DNA of 64,000 nucleotides from Eutypa lata (taxonomy: Eukaryota > Ascomycota > Sordariomycetes > Xylariales > Diatrypaceae), in the NCBI GenBank assembly GCA_022661535.1, contig JAKULF010000008.1:496001-560000 (forward strand), given 5' to 3'. The notes under the pieces were generated by a model, which was not told where the DNA came from, did no database searches, and saw only the letters and a program-made list of their open reading frames with translations. Within the stretch, counting starts at the first letter, position 1. Each line of letters opens with the position of its first letter. Shown here piece by piece: positions 12,818 through 24,024 of this stretch. The position numbers and the translations under genes were made by a program.

Positions 12818-13634
12818 ATGAACGAGGAGGCAAAGTATCCCCCCCCCCCCCCGGAGTTATATCTGCATCAACGCGCCAGTGTCGTGCCCCGTCAGCGCCG
12901 TCTTCTCGGATCCATAGCCCAGGCGATCAAGTCCCTACGGATTAGCCTCACGCATTTCGTCTATCGTGGAGGGCAACTCAGAAGACGGCATGGCCCATAC
13001 AAAGTTACAAAGGCGCTACGACGCGAGATGGAGAGCCTGGGCATTGACTATTTCCTCCAGTCGAGCACGATTCGATCCAGCCGCTAGGGATAGGACCGTG
13101 AAGCTCCGCAATATGACCCTGTTGCCTTTAGTCTCGCGCCCCCTCCCTGGCGGCAACTGGAACAGCGCGTGCGGTATGGTTTGGAACGACGCAGCGGCTG
13201 GGGATAGGTCTAGCAAGAGGCTTCCGCTCCAGGTCTACGCATGATAGAGTGTTCTCGTCATATTCGGTACAAGGCCATTGCTTGAGCTACTACCAGCAAA
13301 TGGCCGTACATCAAGGGAGAATAAGAAGGTGGAATGCCGGCGCCGATGCCAAGGTGAGAAATAGGACCCTGTTTTGCAAGTATCTCTAGTAAGCAGAGCT
13401 ATGAAAGGGGTTTCACCGTCGTGCCTTCGGTCAGTCTCGGGTGCTCTGACGAAGCGGCAAGGAAGATCAAGGATCTGTAGAGCCATATATCCCAGTCGGC
13501 CGAAAGGACGATTTAGATACCTATGTCAGGAGCTCATCTCCGGGCGCTTACATCTATTTTCGAAGTTGGTACCGAATGACAAGTGGAATGCTATGTCTCG
13601 TTGGTCTTCTATTCTACCTACCCATCAGAATTAA
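12818..13634. pseudogene. Possible gene relic, GC-richer patch with broken frames
   Basis: Between AT-leaning flanks, this patch has higher GC and several overlapping frames of 65-92 residues on both strands: 12818..13087 and 12966..13244 on plus, 13016..13216 and 13235..13486 on minus, 13374..13634 on plus. No single frame stays open and I recognise no family. The composition could reflect an old coding sequence or element broken by frameshifts. This is a weak call; it may simply be non-coding. Confidence 0.2.
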
Positions 13635-13962
13635 CGTTGCATCAGACGGGTGAAAAGGTCACAAGTTGTAATCGGATACAATTGAAGTATGGGAACGATA
13701 GAAACATCATGAAAGCAAGCTAATAATGAGAAACAAATGTGGTGCGCTAACACAATCTATTAAAACAACTAGAGAGCATCATAGTTTCGTAGAAATCGAG
13801 TAAGATTCGCCGGCAAGTAATATACCATACCAGTATGCGCTTATTACGCTACATTATACGATACAGGAGTACCGCACCAGTCTCATACACATATCATAAG
13901 GTAATACCAGAACCCCAAGCTCGTCTAGGGTTCCACATGAATCGTAACTGTATTAGATGATG

Positions 13963-15652
13963 TTACCATCTAGGTTCGGCCTTCTCCACTTGCGGCGTCG
14001 GTACAGCATTCCTATCCGCAAATGGGTCATCCTCATCTTCTTCCGCTGAGTCATTATCTCCGTCATCGTTTAATGCATGGGGAGTAGGCTGAGGGAATCC
14101 ACGTGGTTTGGATAGATCGGACGGTCTGGGTGGTGCCATAGGCCGTGGGGGAAGGCTAGGGTTGATGCTCAACTCAGCGATTTCCGGCATGGGGCTAGTA
14201 GGGCTCGCTGGGCTTGTTGGGGAAACGGATTGCTTGCCCTTCTCAGACGCCACTGCCTTCAGGTTAGTACTAAAGAACGAAATAGGGACGTGTTAATATC
14301 TTACTCCTATAGAGGTGTGCCTGCTCTGCAAGCTCGTCATCTGAGTCACTGTCGGCATCGATGGAACGATCTAGTTGCTCAAAGGTCATCAAAGCCATGA
14401 CAAGCTCGTCGTTGGCATGAAGTAAGCCACCAAGCCATTGTTCATCCTCAACATGATGAATCTAGAAAAGTCAGCCGAGAGAGTCAGTATATGGTGCTAG
14501 AAATCTACATACGTAACGCAGCACTTTCCTTCTCAGCTTCTTGCAGATCTCAAACCGCTGTACGGCGGTGGCATTGTCGGAGATTCGTTCTTGTTCACGA
14601 TTTATGCTTTGCAATGCATTTACCAGGTTCGTCGCGGCGATGGAAGATTCGGCAATTGCAACCTTCATCGAGTCCTTCTCAGCTTCCAGATTGAAGGGCT
14701 TAGACTTCTTCTTGCCCTTATCTTTGTCCTTCTTCTTCTTATCCTTGGAGGAGCTGGAAAAGAACGAGCCAGAGCCGGAGCCAGATGGAGATTTCGTATG
14801 ACTAAAAGACTGAACCGTCTGTGCCGGTTGCGGGTAAGTGACCGGTTGGCGCGATGATGTAGCAGTTGGCGAGAGAGCCTTTTGCTTGTCTTCCTCATCC
14901 TCGGAGTCGCGAAACGGATCCTGCTCAGTTTCACGTAATACTTTAGACTTGTCCTGCGTGACAACCTGCTTACGACGCGGGAGTTCCTAGTGACGTTAGC
15001 AAAAAAGAGATTAATGACACTTTTAGGATCTCATACTTTGTACAACACAGCGACGCGTTCTAGACCTGGCGTGTTCTTGTATTCGGCTGCCCAACCTCGG
15101 AATAACTCAGAACACTTCTTCTTAACATCAGGATCTGATAAATCCGAAGTACCGCAGACCCGTAGGCGCTCGAGCAAAGGCTCGTCGATAAAGGTCCGCT
15201 GGAAACGTGGCCCGGCGTTTTGAATCAGACCATCGAGAAGAACCAACGCTCTTAGTTGTCGGTGAACGCTACCGTACTTTAATTTCTTCCTTAGGGCACG
15301 GGCTGCCTCTGTAGGGCCGGATGATTGCAGTTTAATAACCTCAACGAGATCTGGTATGCCGCTTAGATCATCTTCTTCATACTGCTCGCTCGTAAGACGC
15401 TCAACTGTCACTGTGACAGCCGAGTATGGCTTCTTCTATGGAAAGAGTCAATCAACAATCATGCTATTTTCTATCTAGCAGTTATAGCCTAGCTTGTTCT
15501 AAGATATATCCACAGGCACCATCCATTTTGCAAAAGACTCAGAGCAGTATTGAATCGTTCTGTAGCGAGGCGTATCTTCGCTGATAGCAAAACTTGTTCG
15601 AAGCGGCTCAAAATCTTAAAAGGTAGGAGATATGGCTTACTTGGGAAAACAT
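13963..15652 (-). CDS. LSB5: Lsb5-like VHS/GAT-domain trafficking protein
   Basis: Five exons on the minus strand: 15652..15641, 15435..15037, 14986..14513, 14461..14305 and 14252..13963, giving 443 residues. The first exon is only 12 nt (ATG TTT TCC CAA, MFSQ) and splices to KKPYSAVTVTVERLTSEQYEEDD. All introns are GT-AG; the last has a perfect TACTAAC branch site 7 nt before its GCAG acceptor. Residues about 10-140 are a VHS/ENTH-type superhelix (LVEVIKLQSSGPTEAARALRKKL, then LRALVLLDGLIQNAG). A Ser/Lys-rich linker follows, then a GAT-like helical bundle at about 195-300. The tail is Pro-rich and acidic, with SPTSPASPTSP and DDPFAD. Yeast Lsb5 binds the actin regulator Las17 and Arf3 and acts at the membrane in endocytosis; that role is transferred by family. 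DPF-type motifs suggest adaptor binding (inference). Confidence 0.88.
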
Positions 15653-16727
15653 AGTCAAATAATCGGTACTGTCTCAGCCACCTTGCGCCAACATCAAGCT
15701 AAACTTAGTGGATGACGGTCGGGAAAGTACAATGAGGGAAATCTTTAATGGAAACCTAGAGAGCCCGTACAAATCACAGGAGGAATTAGTTGCGACCTGG
15801 CAAATTATCTTGATATGGAGTAGGCAAATATGACAACTGCGTTCAGCTTGTGGACTGGATCACAGGCAGCTAGGACTATTCGGTAGACAACACGGAGCTG
15901 GCTGGATGATGGTATGACGTGCTGATAAGATAAGTCGCGGGGTCATTCGTGAACGTACTGTCTTCGTTTGATAATGAAATGAACAGGTTGATCGAAGATA
16001 ATATTTGAGAAAAGTCGAAGAGGTAGCTAGAAGAAGGACATAGTCATAAATATAAATAAGTAACACGATAATCTAAACACTATTGAGTCAGATAAACAAA
16101 GATTAGGTAGCTGTTGGAGAATGGGTAAATATTGTAGTAGTTTGTCATGTGGTATGTACATATGTACCTAGTAACATAGTTAGTGGGGTTACATGTGGTA
16201 ATGTCGCCAATAGGTACTGATTGGGCCACATCGGAGCGGGGCATGATCGTAGGTATTATGTGAGTGTACACTTAACTAGGGCACGGTTAGTTGCATAACG
16301 ATGCTTTCCCTGCCTTCTGATTCCCTCTGTACTGTGATATGTAGTTCGCTCCTTCAACTGAATTATATCTAATCACACACAACACAAGCCGGAAGTAGAG
16401 AAGTTAAAGTTATAGTAGAGGGAAACCACGACCTTATGACTTAGCTCGCTAATAATGTCAAGAATTCAAATTCACTTGAGCTTCTCATCTTTCCCACCTG
16501 CAACGTGACACCTAGCAAACTGACATCTAACCTCGTAGGAAATGATTATGTGAATCCTAGCAGGATAGTAGAGCATAGTATACTATGTTCACTCGTCTCA
16601 TTGACCTATTACTGGTCACTATCCCTCTATCTCTAAAATAAAATATCTTTTCCCAAGCTGTAAGGGATCGGAATCGCCTATATTGAAGAAGGAAACACTC
16701 TTGTCAAGAATATCGGAAGGGAACGTG
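15653..16727. other. Divergent intergenic region
   Basis: Shared upstream region of about 1.1 kb between the minus-strand LSB5 homologue and the plus-strand gene at 16728. AT-leaning, with no open frame of note and no recognised regulatory site. Confidence 0.55.
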
Positions 16728-18397
16728 ATGGACAACGACCAAAGGTAGTTTTTGTTACTAATAAGCAGAAACCTCTAGATTATGAAAACTAAACATCCCG
16801 TAGCAGTTACGTTCCTACGGGTCCACCACCACCCATCGTCGGCTTCACTCCTATCAATGGCCGTAGACCACCTTCACCTATTACCGTTGATATCAAACCA
16901 CTAAGCCGGTCCGACTCAGCACTACCTCTAGTCACGGAGAAAGCCTCTTGCAATGCCAAGTCAGAACGACCGGACTACAAACAAGATTGCGGTCTCAAAC
17001 GCAAACAGAGCTTCTCTTTATACAACAACAATCCTCAAATCAAACGTCAGCTAGTTGGGCCGGTAGCGTCAGCTCCTAGTCCATTTCAACCGCTCAAAAG
17101 TACTAGATGTGATTCCCCTTCTAGCACTCATTGGACTTCAAAGAATTCAGATGGAGAATACCATGTCACACAAACAACAGAGACGACAATGGATCAGTTC
17201 ACAGCTGACTCTACTCCTCGAATGTCTAATCGGATGCTTAACTCTTTGAATGCTAAAAGTTTCTACACTGATTACTTCACTCGTCTGATAACAGGTCAAC
17301 ATTTTCCACCGAGCCTATCTAGACTTGATGAGACTTCTAGTGTTGAGGACACGGCTGTGCCTACTTCAAGTAGTGTATATGAACAAGAGAATACCATCCC
17401 GGGAACTACTGATGAAGGAAGATTGCCTCATAGCCGGGCTCAAACCCCTGGGGAACTCCATGGACACGAACCACCCCTTGATGATCTATTGGATGAAGAC
17501 ATGACACTACTCTTCGATACAACAGAAGCTGGTATCCAAGAAAGAAATATGCCGCCTTCTAGTATTACTGAACTCTGGGACCATGACTCCCGGTCAGCTA
17601 GAGAATTTGACCCCAGTCTACAATATTCATCACCTCGGTCTTCATCCGAACGTTGCAACATCATCAGCGCGGAGGGAAATGAAGGAAATGGAAAAGGAGG
17701 ACCAACAGGCGAGGGAGAAGATCTCCTCGACGAGGAGGTTGATTGGAATACTGTCTATGTCATGACAAGCACGATGCCCAAGGTCACATCTATCATCGGC
17801 TCACCAGAACCAAAACAACGTTCCCAAACAGCACCTGGCACAACTCTTAACCAGTCCAGTGGGTGTTCATATGCAGTCGATGACTCAATGTCCCTGAGAC
17901 CCTTTCCTCCAAACACGATTCCCAGAGGGCTGTCAAAACTGCCAGCACTAACTAGAAATATGTTGCTTCGGACGTGTTTCCGAATTGGTGAAATGCTTAG
18001 CCATACTGTTCGGTGCCACAAGCTTCAACAAGGGGTCATATTTGAACTTTTTGCTAGAGTGACGTATTCAAACAGGGAACGCATCACCAAGAAGCAGCAC
18101 TTCCAATTCATCGATCTAGAGAAGGACCAACAGCCTTACCCTTCGGGAATGCTTACAGGTTGGGAGACTGGAAGTAATCTAGACCATCAAAGTCTTGCGT
18201 TTGCCAATACGAGGGCCTACCCGAAGCTGTGCTGGTGTCTTTGCCAGCCAAAGAGAGACCCGAAAGCTGCGATCGGTTGGACTTACACAATCATTAGTAT
18301 CAAAGAGACTAGCTGGCGACAGGTCTGCTTGGCGAAGACTGTGCTTTTGGGAAGTGATAGTGAGCTGAGCAAGGGTGCTTTGATGTCGAGATTGTAG
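16728..18397 (+). CDS. Conserved fungal protein of unknown function
   Basis: Two exons, 16728..16744 and 16804..18397, give 536 residues. Exon 1 is a 17-nt ATG exon (MDNDQ plus two bases). The 59-bp intron begins GTAGTT, carries an ACTAAA-type branch region and ends CGTAG. Without this intron the frame meets a TAA at about 16790, so the intron is needed to reach the open frame that begins SSYVPTGPPPPIVGFTPI. The protein is Ser/Thr/Pro-rich and acidic in its first 390 residues, with DDLLDEDMTLLFD near 258-270 and DLLDEEVDWNTVYVM near 334-348. Its C-terminal 150 residues look folded: RTCFRIGEMLSHTVRCH, FELFARVTYSNRE, FQFIDLEKDQQPYP. I recall similar proteins in other Sordariomycetes without a function. 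DLLDEE-like motifs hint at clathrin boxes or transcription-type acidic patches, but that is speculation. An in-frame Met at 17189 is a much shorter alternative start. Confidence 0.7.
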
Positions 18398-20257
18398 ACT
18401 CTGCTCTGGAGTCGACGAAAGATATGGTCTTAAGTTGGGTTGCTGGTTGCCAGCTATATTCTACACATCTGATGCCAATTACATGTAGTTGATGTGAAGA
18501 GCGGGAGCATGTGTCCTGTTGGCTATTCGTGTAGATTTAGCTATATCACTGCCTTCAACACATGTACTGTAGCTAAGCATATAGGTGTGTTGACAATTTG
18601 ATACTGATGCATCCATCCCGCTATTGCCATGACTGTAGCCTGGAGTTATATTATTCAACGAGACTCGAGGCTCAAATGATTCAACACCATAATCTGAGTC
18701 AATGTCTTACACTTCACATAAGTATAGTTTGGTGGTCTTAGGTCTTGAAAGGAGGCAATTGACATCACCTAACTTCCGAGATAGACCTGAAGTCTTCATA
18801 TTGTTAAGAGCACGTGTGTCTCTATGAGAAATCACACACAAGTAATTGAGCTATTGGGCTGCTACCAGGCTGAGGTTTCAAACGAAACTTGAAGGGAAGT
18901 CGTATATAGTAGCTGGGCATTCCTACTACTTCCTTCTGTGACAAGGTAGGTGCTATGCCCGCTGAAATATCTGTACGGTGAGAAATTGACCTTTGATATA
19001 GAACTGCCAGAAGAGAGACTTAAGAGTACACGAATAAAGGGAATTACGGCCATTTGAGAGGACATGATACCGCCATTTTCCCAGGATGTAGGAAGACTAC
19101 CATGGACATTTGGATGTGTTCCGGAGAGCAAATTTGAGCATTTCGGAATAACTAAGGTATCGGGCGCCGTAGATCTTGGTACCTATTTCTTTGAGCAACC
19201 TTAACAACTCTGAGCAGTGTTGCGCAAATGGGCGGGGTGTAATACTGGAGGAGAGGGGGCGGCTTCATGATTAGGTTCAAGGTTGCTGTTTATTCACGTA
19301 ATGTGCTTGGGGGTTGACTAGGATGATTTGAAACCCCGGTTGTACGATTCTTCCGGGTTCAATTCACAGACACCGATGTGTTAGTCCATTTTGTTAATCG
19401 AGGTTCTCACGATAATGTTCTAGGTCTTATACATATATAAACTAGCTATACGTATAGAACTGACGGGTTTCTGAACGGACCACAGATAATAAAGGGGAAA
19501 GTTAAAGGGTTGACGAGAGAGACTGAATTTTATCACCGAGAAATATATTATTACGCATGAGAGCGGGCTTCAACAACTATATATATATGCAATAATTGGT
19601 GCCCAAGAAATACCCACGTCACGTGCTGGTGGGAGCAGCTCTGTGCAAGGGTTTGAAGTGCTGCAAGTAATTAGCAGTGGGTCCCTCTTCTAATAGGAAA
19701 TCTTGTCAACTCCAGCTCTCAGCTTTTAGCATTAATCCAACCCGATTTCCTAGAATTTATTCCTTAATAGCATTAGGTGTTCAAGGTATTTCGTCGCTGG
19801 CAAACAGGGATATCTAAGGTTCGTAAGATCTCCTTTCTCTTATGATCGACTCGTATATATCTAGGGTATTAGCTCTAGGTCTAGAATTGCATCTTGCATT
19901 TCGCCCCTTCTCCCCCCCTCTCTCCGGATGAGCCTCTCAATTCTGGCCCTTAGGATTTGACAAATGTTGGGAGTGAATTGAAAATACCTATCTCCTAGCC
20001 TACCTACCTGCAATACATGCCTACGTAACCCTTACCTCAGTGCCTACATCCCCTAATATAGAGGATTTTTCCGAGTTTACGACAGCCACGCTTTGTCGCA
20101 TCAATTCCCCACTTCGGCAATCGGATCTCAAACAGACCACACCACTATATCATTTAACCATTAACCACCTAATCTCATTCTAACTAACTCTTAAGTCAAG
20201 GCACTCAAGTCAATCAACAGCGTATCGACCTTTATATTCTAAGAGCGTGCTTTGTCC
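18398..20257. other. Intergenic, no gene seen
   Basis: About 1.9 kb between two plus-strand genes, AT-leaning, with an ACCTACCT motif near 20000. The leader just before the next ATG is rich in ACTAACTC/TCAAGTCAA sequence, typical of a fungal 5' UTR. A frame at 18862-19131 (minus) has no recognisable features. Confidence 0.55.
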
Positions 20258-22210
20258 ATGTTGTCAGCCGGAGCCTCGTCGTTCAACATGTTGAACGGCC
20301 ACAGTCCAGCACATACTGCCGACAATCTGCCTGGGGATGCTGTTAATCGACTTAGTCATTATCTGCAGGTCGATAATGAGCGGCAAAATTTCATCCATGT
20401 GGGAGGGCCTCCTCCGCTAAGCTCCCGGTTCAATCAAGCTGACGTAATCCTGGTAGAGCATGATCAAGAAGATTGACGCCGATGCGAAGAGAATAGCTGA
20501 ACTTGAATTGGATCTAGAAGATCAAAAGAGATCTCGCGCTCTTTATCAGTCAAAGGCCTCTCTTTTAGAGAAGGATGTCCAGACTCTGGATCAGAAAGTT
20601 GTATGTTTTCATCGCAACATAGCCATTTGTTTGCCTTGGGACTCGACTAACAGTCTACTAGAATAAAGACTCATTTGTCGTCGTGCTGATTGATGGCGAT
20701 GGCGCTAAGTTCGCAGATGAGTTCCTTCGTGACCCTATCGAAGGCGCAGAAAGAGCTGCACAGAGATTGAAGCAAGCTGTTCGGGATAGTCTCAAAGGCA
20801 CAAACTTCGGCCATGACGATGTCTCTATCATTGTTCGAGTTTATGCTAATCTCAATGACTTGTCTAAGTCCTTACGCTTGTCTCATGTCATCTATTCGGA
20901 TGATGAAATGCGGCTATTTGCTGAGCGCTTCACCAATAGCCGTGCTGATTTCGATTTTGTCAATGTTGGCAAAGGTAAAGAGAATGCTGACTCTAAAATA
21001 AGACGTATGTCCTCTTCCCCTCAACCCTATAGTCCATGACTAGAGGCATTCATTCCGTCAGAGTAAAAATGACTCAACCGCCCTGTAGGTATGCTTAGCC
21101 ACTATCATAAGAACATCCAGTGCAAAAAGATTTTTCTTGCTGGTTGCTGTCATGATAATGGCTATTTGCACGATCTCCGCGATTACAATGGGATTGGTGA
21201 CGATAGGGTTGTGCTCTTGGAGACAACTCATGCTGAGCCTGGGTTTCGGTCACTGGGGTTCCCTATCATCCGCTTTAACGATGTTTTTCGATCGGAGCCT
21301 CTGAATAATGAGACGAAACACTCGGTACAGCTGATGCAACCGCAGCCGCAGTCGCACTCTATGCCTCTAAGGATACAGTCGCCTCCACAGGTCAGCAGCC
21401 CGGAGCTTATTTCACGCCCTGGGCCGATCGCGCGGCCTACTCCACCCACCTCCAAATCGCTGTCAGCGGCATCTCCTACCCAACCGCAGGAACAGCGACC
21501 ATCTATACATCCTACCGGTGTTAGCACGCCTTCGCCGGTACTAAGTTCATCGACAACAGATTCCAAGGTTCCGGCCCGAGCACAGACTACGAGTGTCATC
21601 AGTTCTGGAAATGGCGGTACATCTATCAACTATGCGACGGCAGGGGGCTCAAATGACCATCAAAACGTCACGGTCAAAGCCCCCAAGCCTAAGAAACAGC
21701 CCAGAGTTATTTACTATAACGCAGATGGTTACCGTGTTGACCCAGCAACTCAGCACCCACCCCGCACTCCAGCACAAGCAACCTATCAGGCCAAATTCCA
21801 ATCTATCAAGCCGTCGGTTTTCTGTAATGATTTCTATCTTAAAGGACGCTGCAAATGGGGCGTGAATTGCGATAAGACCCATGATGCTGAGTTGACGGCA
21901 CCGGAACTTGCCATCCATCGTTACAAAGCCCGTACCAGCATATGTCCCGCAGGACCATATTGCGTTGACTATGACTGCTACCTGAGTCATCACTGTATCC
22001 GTGACCCTTGCACACGTGATGATTGCCAGTTCTTAGAAACCAAGAAATGGGGTGATCTACACCTGGCCAAGTCACAGCTCCAGCCAGTGTAAGTTCAATA
22101 TTTCTCCTATAATATGTTGGCCACTGTCATGCCCCCTTGCAACCAGCATGCTGACATACCTCCTCAGGACCAAATGGACCGAGGGCATTGATATCCCTGA
22201 ACATCTATAA
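20258..22210 (+). CDS. CCCH zinc-finger protein with NYN-like N-terminal domain
   Basis: Five exons: 20258..20398, 20457..20600, 20662..21004, 21089..22088 and 22168..22210, giving 556 residues. Introns 2-5 boundaries use good sites (GTATGT, GTATGT, GTAAGT donors). The first donor, GTGGGA, is weaker but keeps frame and joins NERQNFIH to a coiled-coil segment (residues about 48-95). Next comes a globular domain beginning VVVLIDGDG (about 100) with VRVYANLNDL, FVNVGKGKENADSKI, IFLAGCCHDNGY and LLETTHAEPGF. I remember this as a family-specific domain resembling NYN/PIN folds, with Asp-rich motifs. A Pro/Ser/Gln-rich linker leads to tandem zinc fingers: a C-x8-C-x5-C-x3-H finger (FCNDFYLKGRC onward, near 457) and a second Cys/His cluster (C-x5-C-x4-C-x3-H). 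RNA binding, perhaps with nuclease activity, is inferred. The last 43-nt exon adds TKWTEGIDIPEHL. Confidence 0.82.
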
Positions 22211-23558
22211 ACTATACTTGGGTGTGAAATTACTCTAGTTTAGACCTTAACTGTTATATTATAACTAGCTAGTTGCTAGTGGACTATTACTCTGTTATTT
22301 TTGAAGCGGCAGGGAATATCGCCGCATGGAAAGCGTGGTGGGTTGTTAGTCTTCCCACGCGGATAGTGAGTGGTGCGTTCAGATAAAAGTACGAGGCAGA
22401 TTGACAAGTTATCTGATCATGCAGAGGAGAACACAAAAAAAGGCACATTTTTAATATGTTATAGCCATCCCCCTTTCATTTGTCTTTCGAAAAGGAGGGA
22501 TGGTGTTTCCACGTCGTGTAGTTGTTGTGTGGGATCTAGTCCAACTTAAAACACAGACCGTCACTTTTTACATTGCACTACTTTCGATGTCGACATCACA
22601 TGTACCGTTATCTCGAGAGTTTATGTATGTAGGCCAACACAATATGTTTGATATATTAATTTGACTTATTACGCATTGAACGGATTGTACTCGAGTGGTT
22701 GTGATTGGATCTACTGCGGTTGAGGATCCTAATAAGTTCGGCGTCTACATCATCACCATGCAATGAATGTGCTGCCGTTCTGAACCAACGAATCTAAGAT
22801 AGATCAAACTAACCAGGAGGTTTTCATCACTCACGACGAAAGAGTACCAGGCTAGCTACGCAGTCGAAGAAAAGCAGATCGGCAACTACCTACACTACAC
22901 AAGCTGGACAAGAAGACATGGCCCCCTGTCGGTGGCTAGGATTCTCGCTGAACATCAGGCATCGAGGCTGCGAGGCAAGGCCTGCCTTCCTGCCGCTTCT
23001 ACCCCACTACGTCTAGCTTCCACTCCTATGCGTAGCTGGCTGGCCATGGCATTTGATAAGATGCGCTTCCTTGCAAATGGGGCGGGACAAAAACGTGTAG
23101 CTGCATAGTTCTGATCTCTATGCCGATCTCCTCATCTGTATGTATGTACTGCACACCATCACCCGGACCTTCTGGCCTTCTTGTCAGCTTGTTTGCTTGG
23201 TAGAGTTTGTCGGTTTACCGACGGCGATATAACACCTACTTTTTTTTATTTTATGTGTATATATGTAACGTGTATCTATTTGTAAGGAACTGCAATTACG
23301 GATATTGAAATGCTTCATATATATGTATGCGGTTTATGCTAACTCCAATGTATAAAGTTGGTTTGTCGGTTTTGTTGATGTCTGTCGGACTTTGGATGTG
23401 GATGTGGATGTGGGACCTGTCTGTCCTAGTTAGTGTGATTCGCTAATCTGACATACCTAGGTACTTAGCGGGCCTCTACTGCTTGTTAGCATACCTAAGG
23501 GTAGGTAGGTAATATATAGTATAAATAAGGGAAAATCTTTCAACCGAGTAGTTGCATG
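22211..23558. other. Intergenic, no gene seen
   Basis: About 1.35 kb between the CCCH gene and the tRNA. No supportable frame. A T-rich patch lies at 23240-23250, and paired TACCTAGGTAC / GGTAGGTAGG motifs lie at 23455-23511. Confidence 0.55.
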
Positions 23559-23659
23559 GGCACGATGGCAGAGTGGTTATTGCGTAAGACTAGAATGACT
23601 CCTTTAGTCTAGAGCATCTTATTCCTTCGGGAGCGTAGGTTCAAGTCCTACTCGTGTCG
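23559..23659 (+). tRNA. tRNA-Ser(AGA) with 20-nt intron
   Basis: A class II tRNA folds completely. The 7-bp acceptor stem is GGCACGA / TCGTGTC with one G-U, and the discriminator base is G, as in serine tRNAs. The D arm is GCAG-AGTGGTTA-TTGC. The anticodon stem is TAAGA / TCTTA, with the loop CTAGAA before the intron and A after it, so the anticodon is AGA. The variable arm is T-TCC-TTCG-GGA-GC, and the T arm is GTAGG-TTCAAGT-CCTAC. The intron TGACTCCTTTAGTCTAGAGC sits after position 37 and contains TCTAG, complementary to the anticodon region, as in canonical nuclear pre-tRNA introns. Mature length is 81 nt before CCA addition. It decodes UCU (and UCC/UCA after A34-to-I editing). A T-rich Pol III terminator follows directly. 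Confidence 0.95.
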
Positions 23660-24024
23660 GTTTCTTTTTTCTTCCTACTGTTAGAATAACATTCTATTTT
23701 TTTTAGTCTCCTTGTCTACGTGGGAGAGTTTTCGTTTTCATGGCTTAACTACAGGTGTAATACTCCGCCCTGGCATTACAGTCAGCAGCTAAATAACTAG
23801 TGGTAACGGAGGGGGTTGGGCGTTTCTACCCCCCCTTCTCCATGAGGTCGTGTCACATCGTTAGCAGCTGTTAAGTACATTTCGTATAGAATAGCTTTTC
23901 AGATGTCTATGATGCAGAAGCATACTATGCACTATGTAAATATCCAACGTGTGATTACAAGTTCGCAGAAATAACTATGCACATATACACACATCTCGTA
24001 TGTACGTACATACATACATTCACT
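23660..24024. other. tRNA 3' flank
   Basis: Short interval between the tRNA terminator and the 3' end of the minus-strand hydrolase-like gene. T-rich at its start, otherwise nothing recognised. Confidence 0.6.
23661..23670 (+). terminator. RNA polymerase III terminator
   Basis: TTTCTTTTTT begins two bases after the discriminator base of the tRNA-Ser gene, the expected position and form of a Pol III stop signal. Confidence 0.85.

Larger units (their letters stand above)
9010..13962. other. Long gene-poor interval
   Basis: Almost 5 kb without a convincing gene. It holds tandem octamers at 9951-9975, a 14-base C run at 12839-12852, ACCTACCTA-type motifs (9500, 12022), and a more GC-rich patch with overlapping frames at 12818-13634, described separately. 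No tRNA or transposase was recognised. Confidence 0.55.

Noticed and set aside
19350..19380. GGTTCAATTC, resembling a tRNA B box
   Set aside because: Flanking bases do not form a T-arm stem and no A box or acceptor stem fits.
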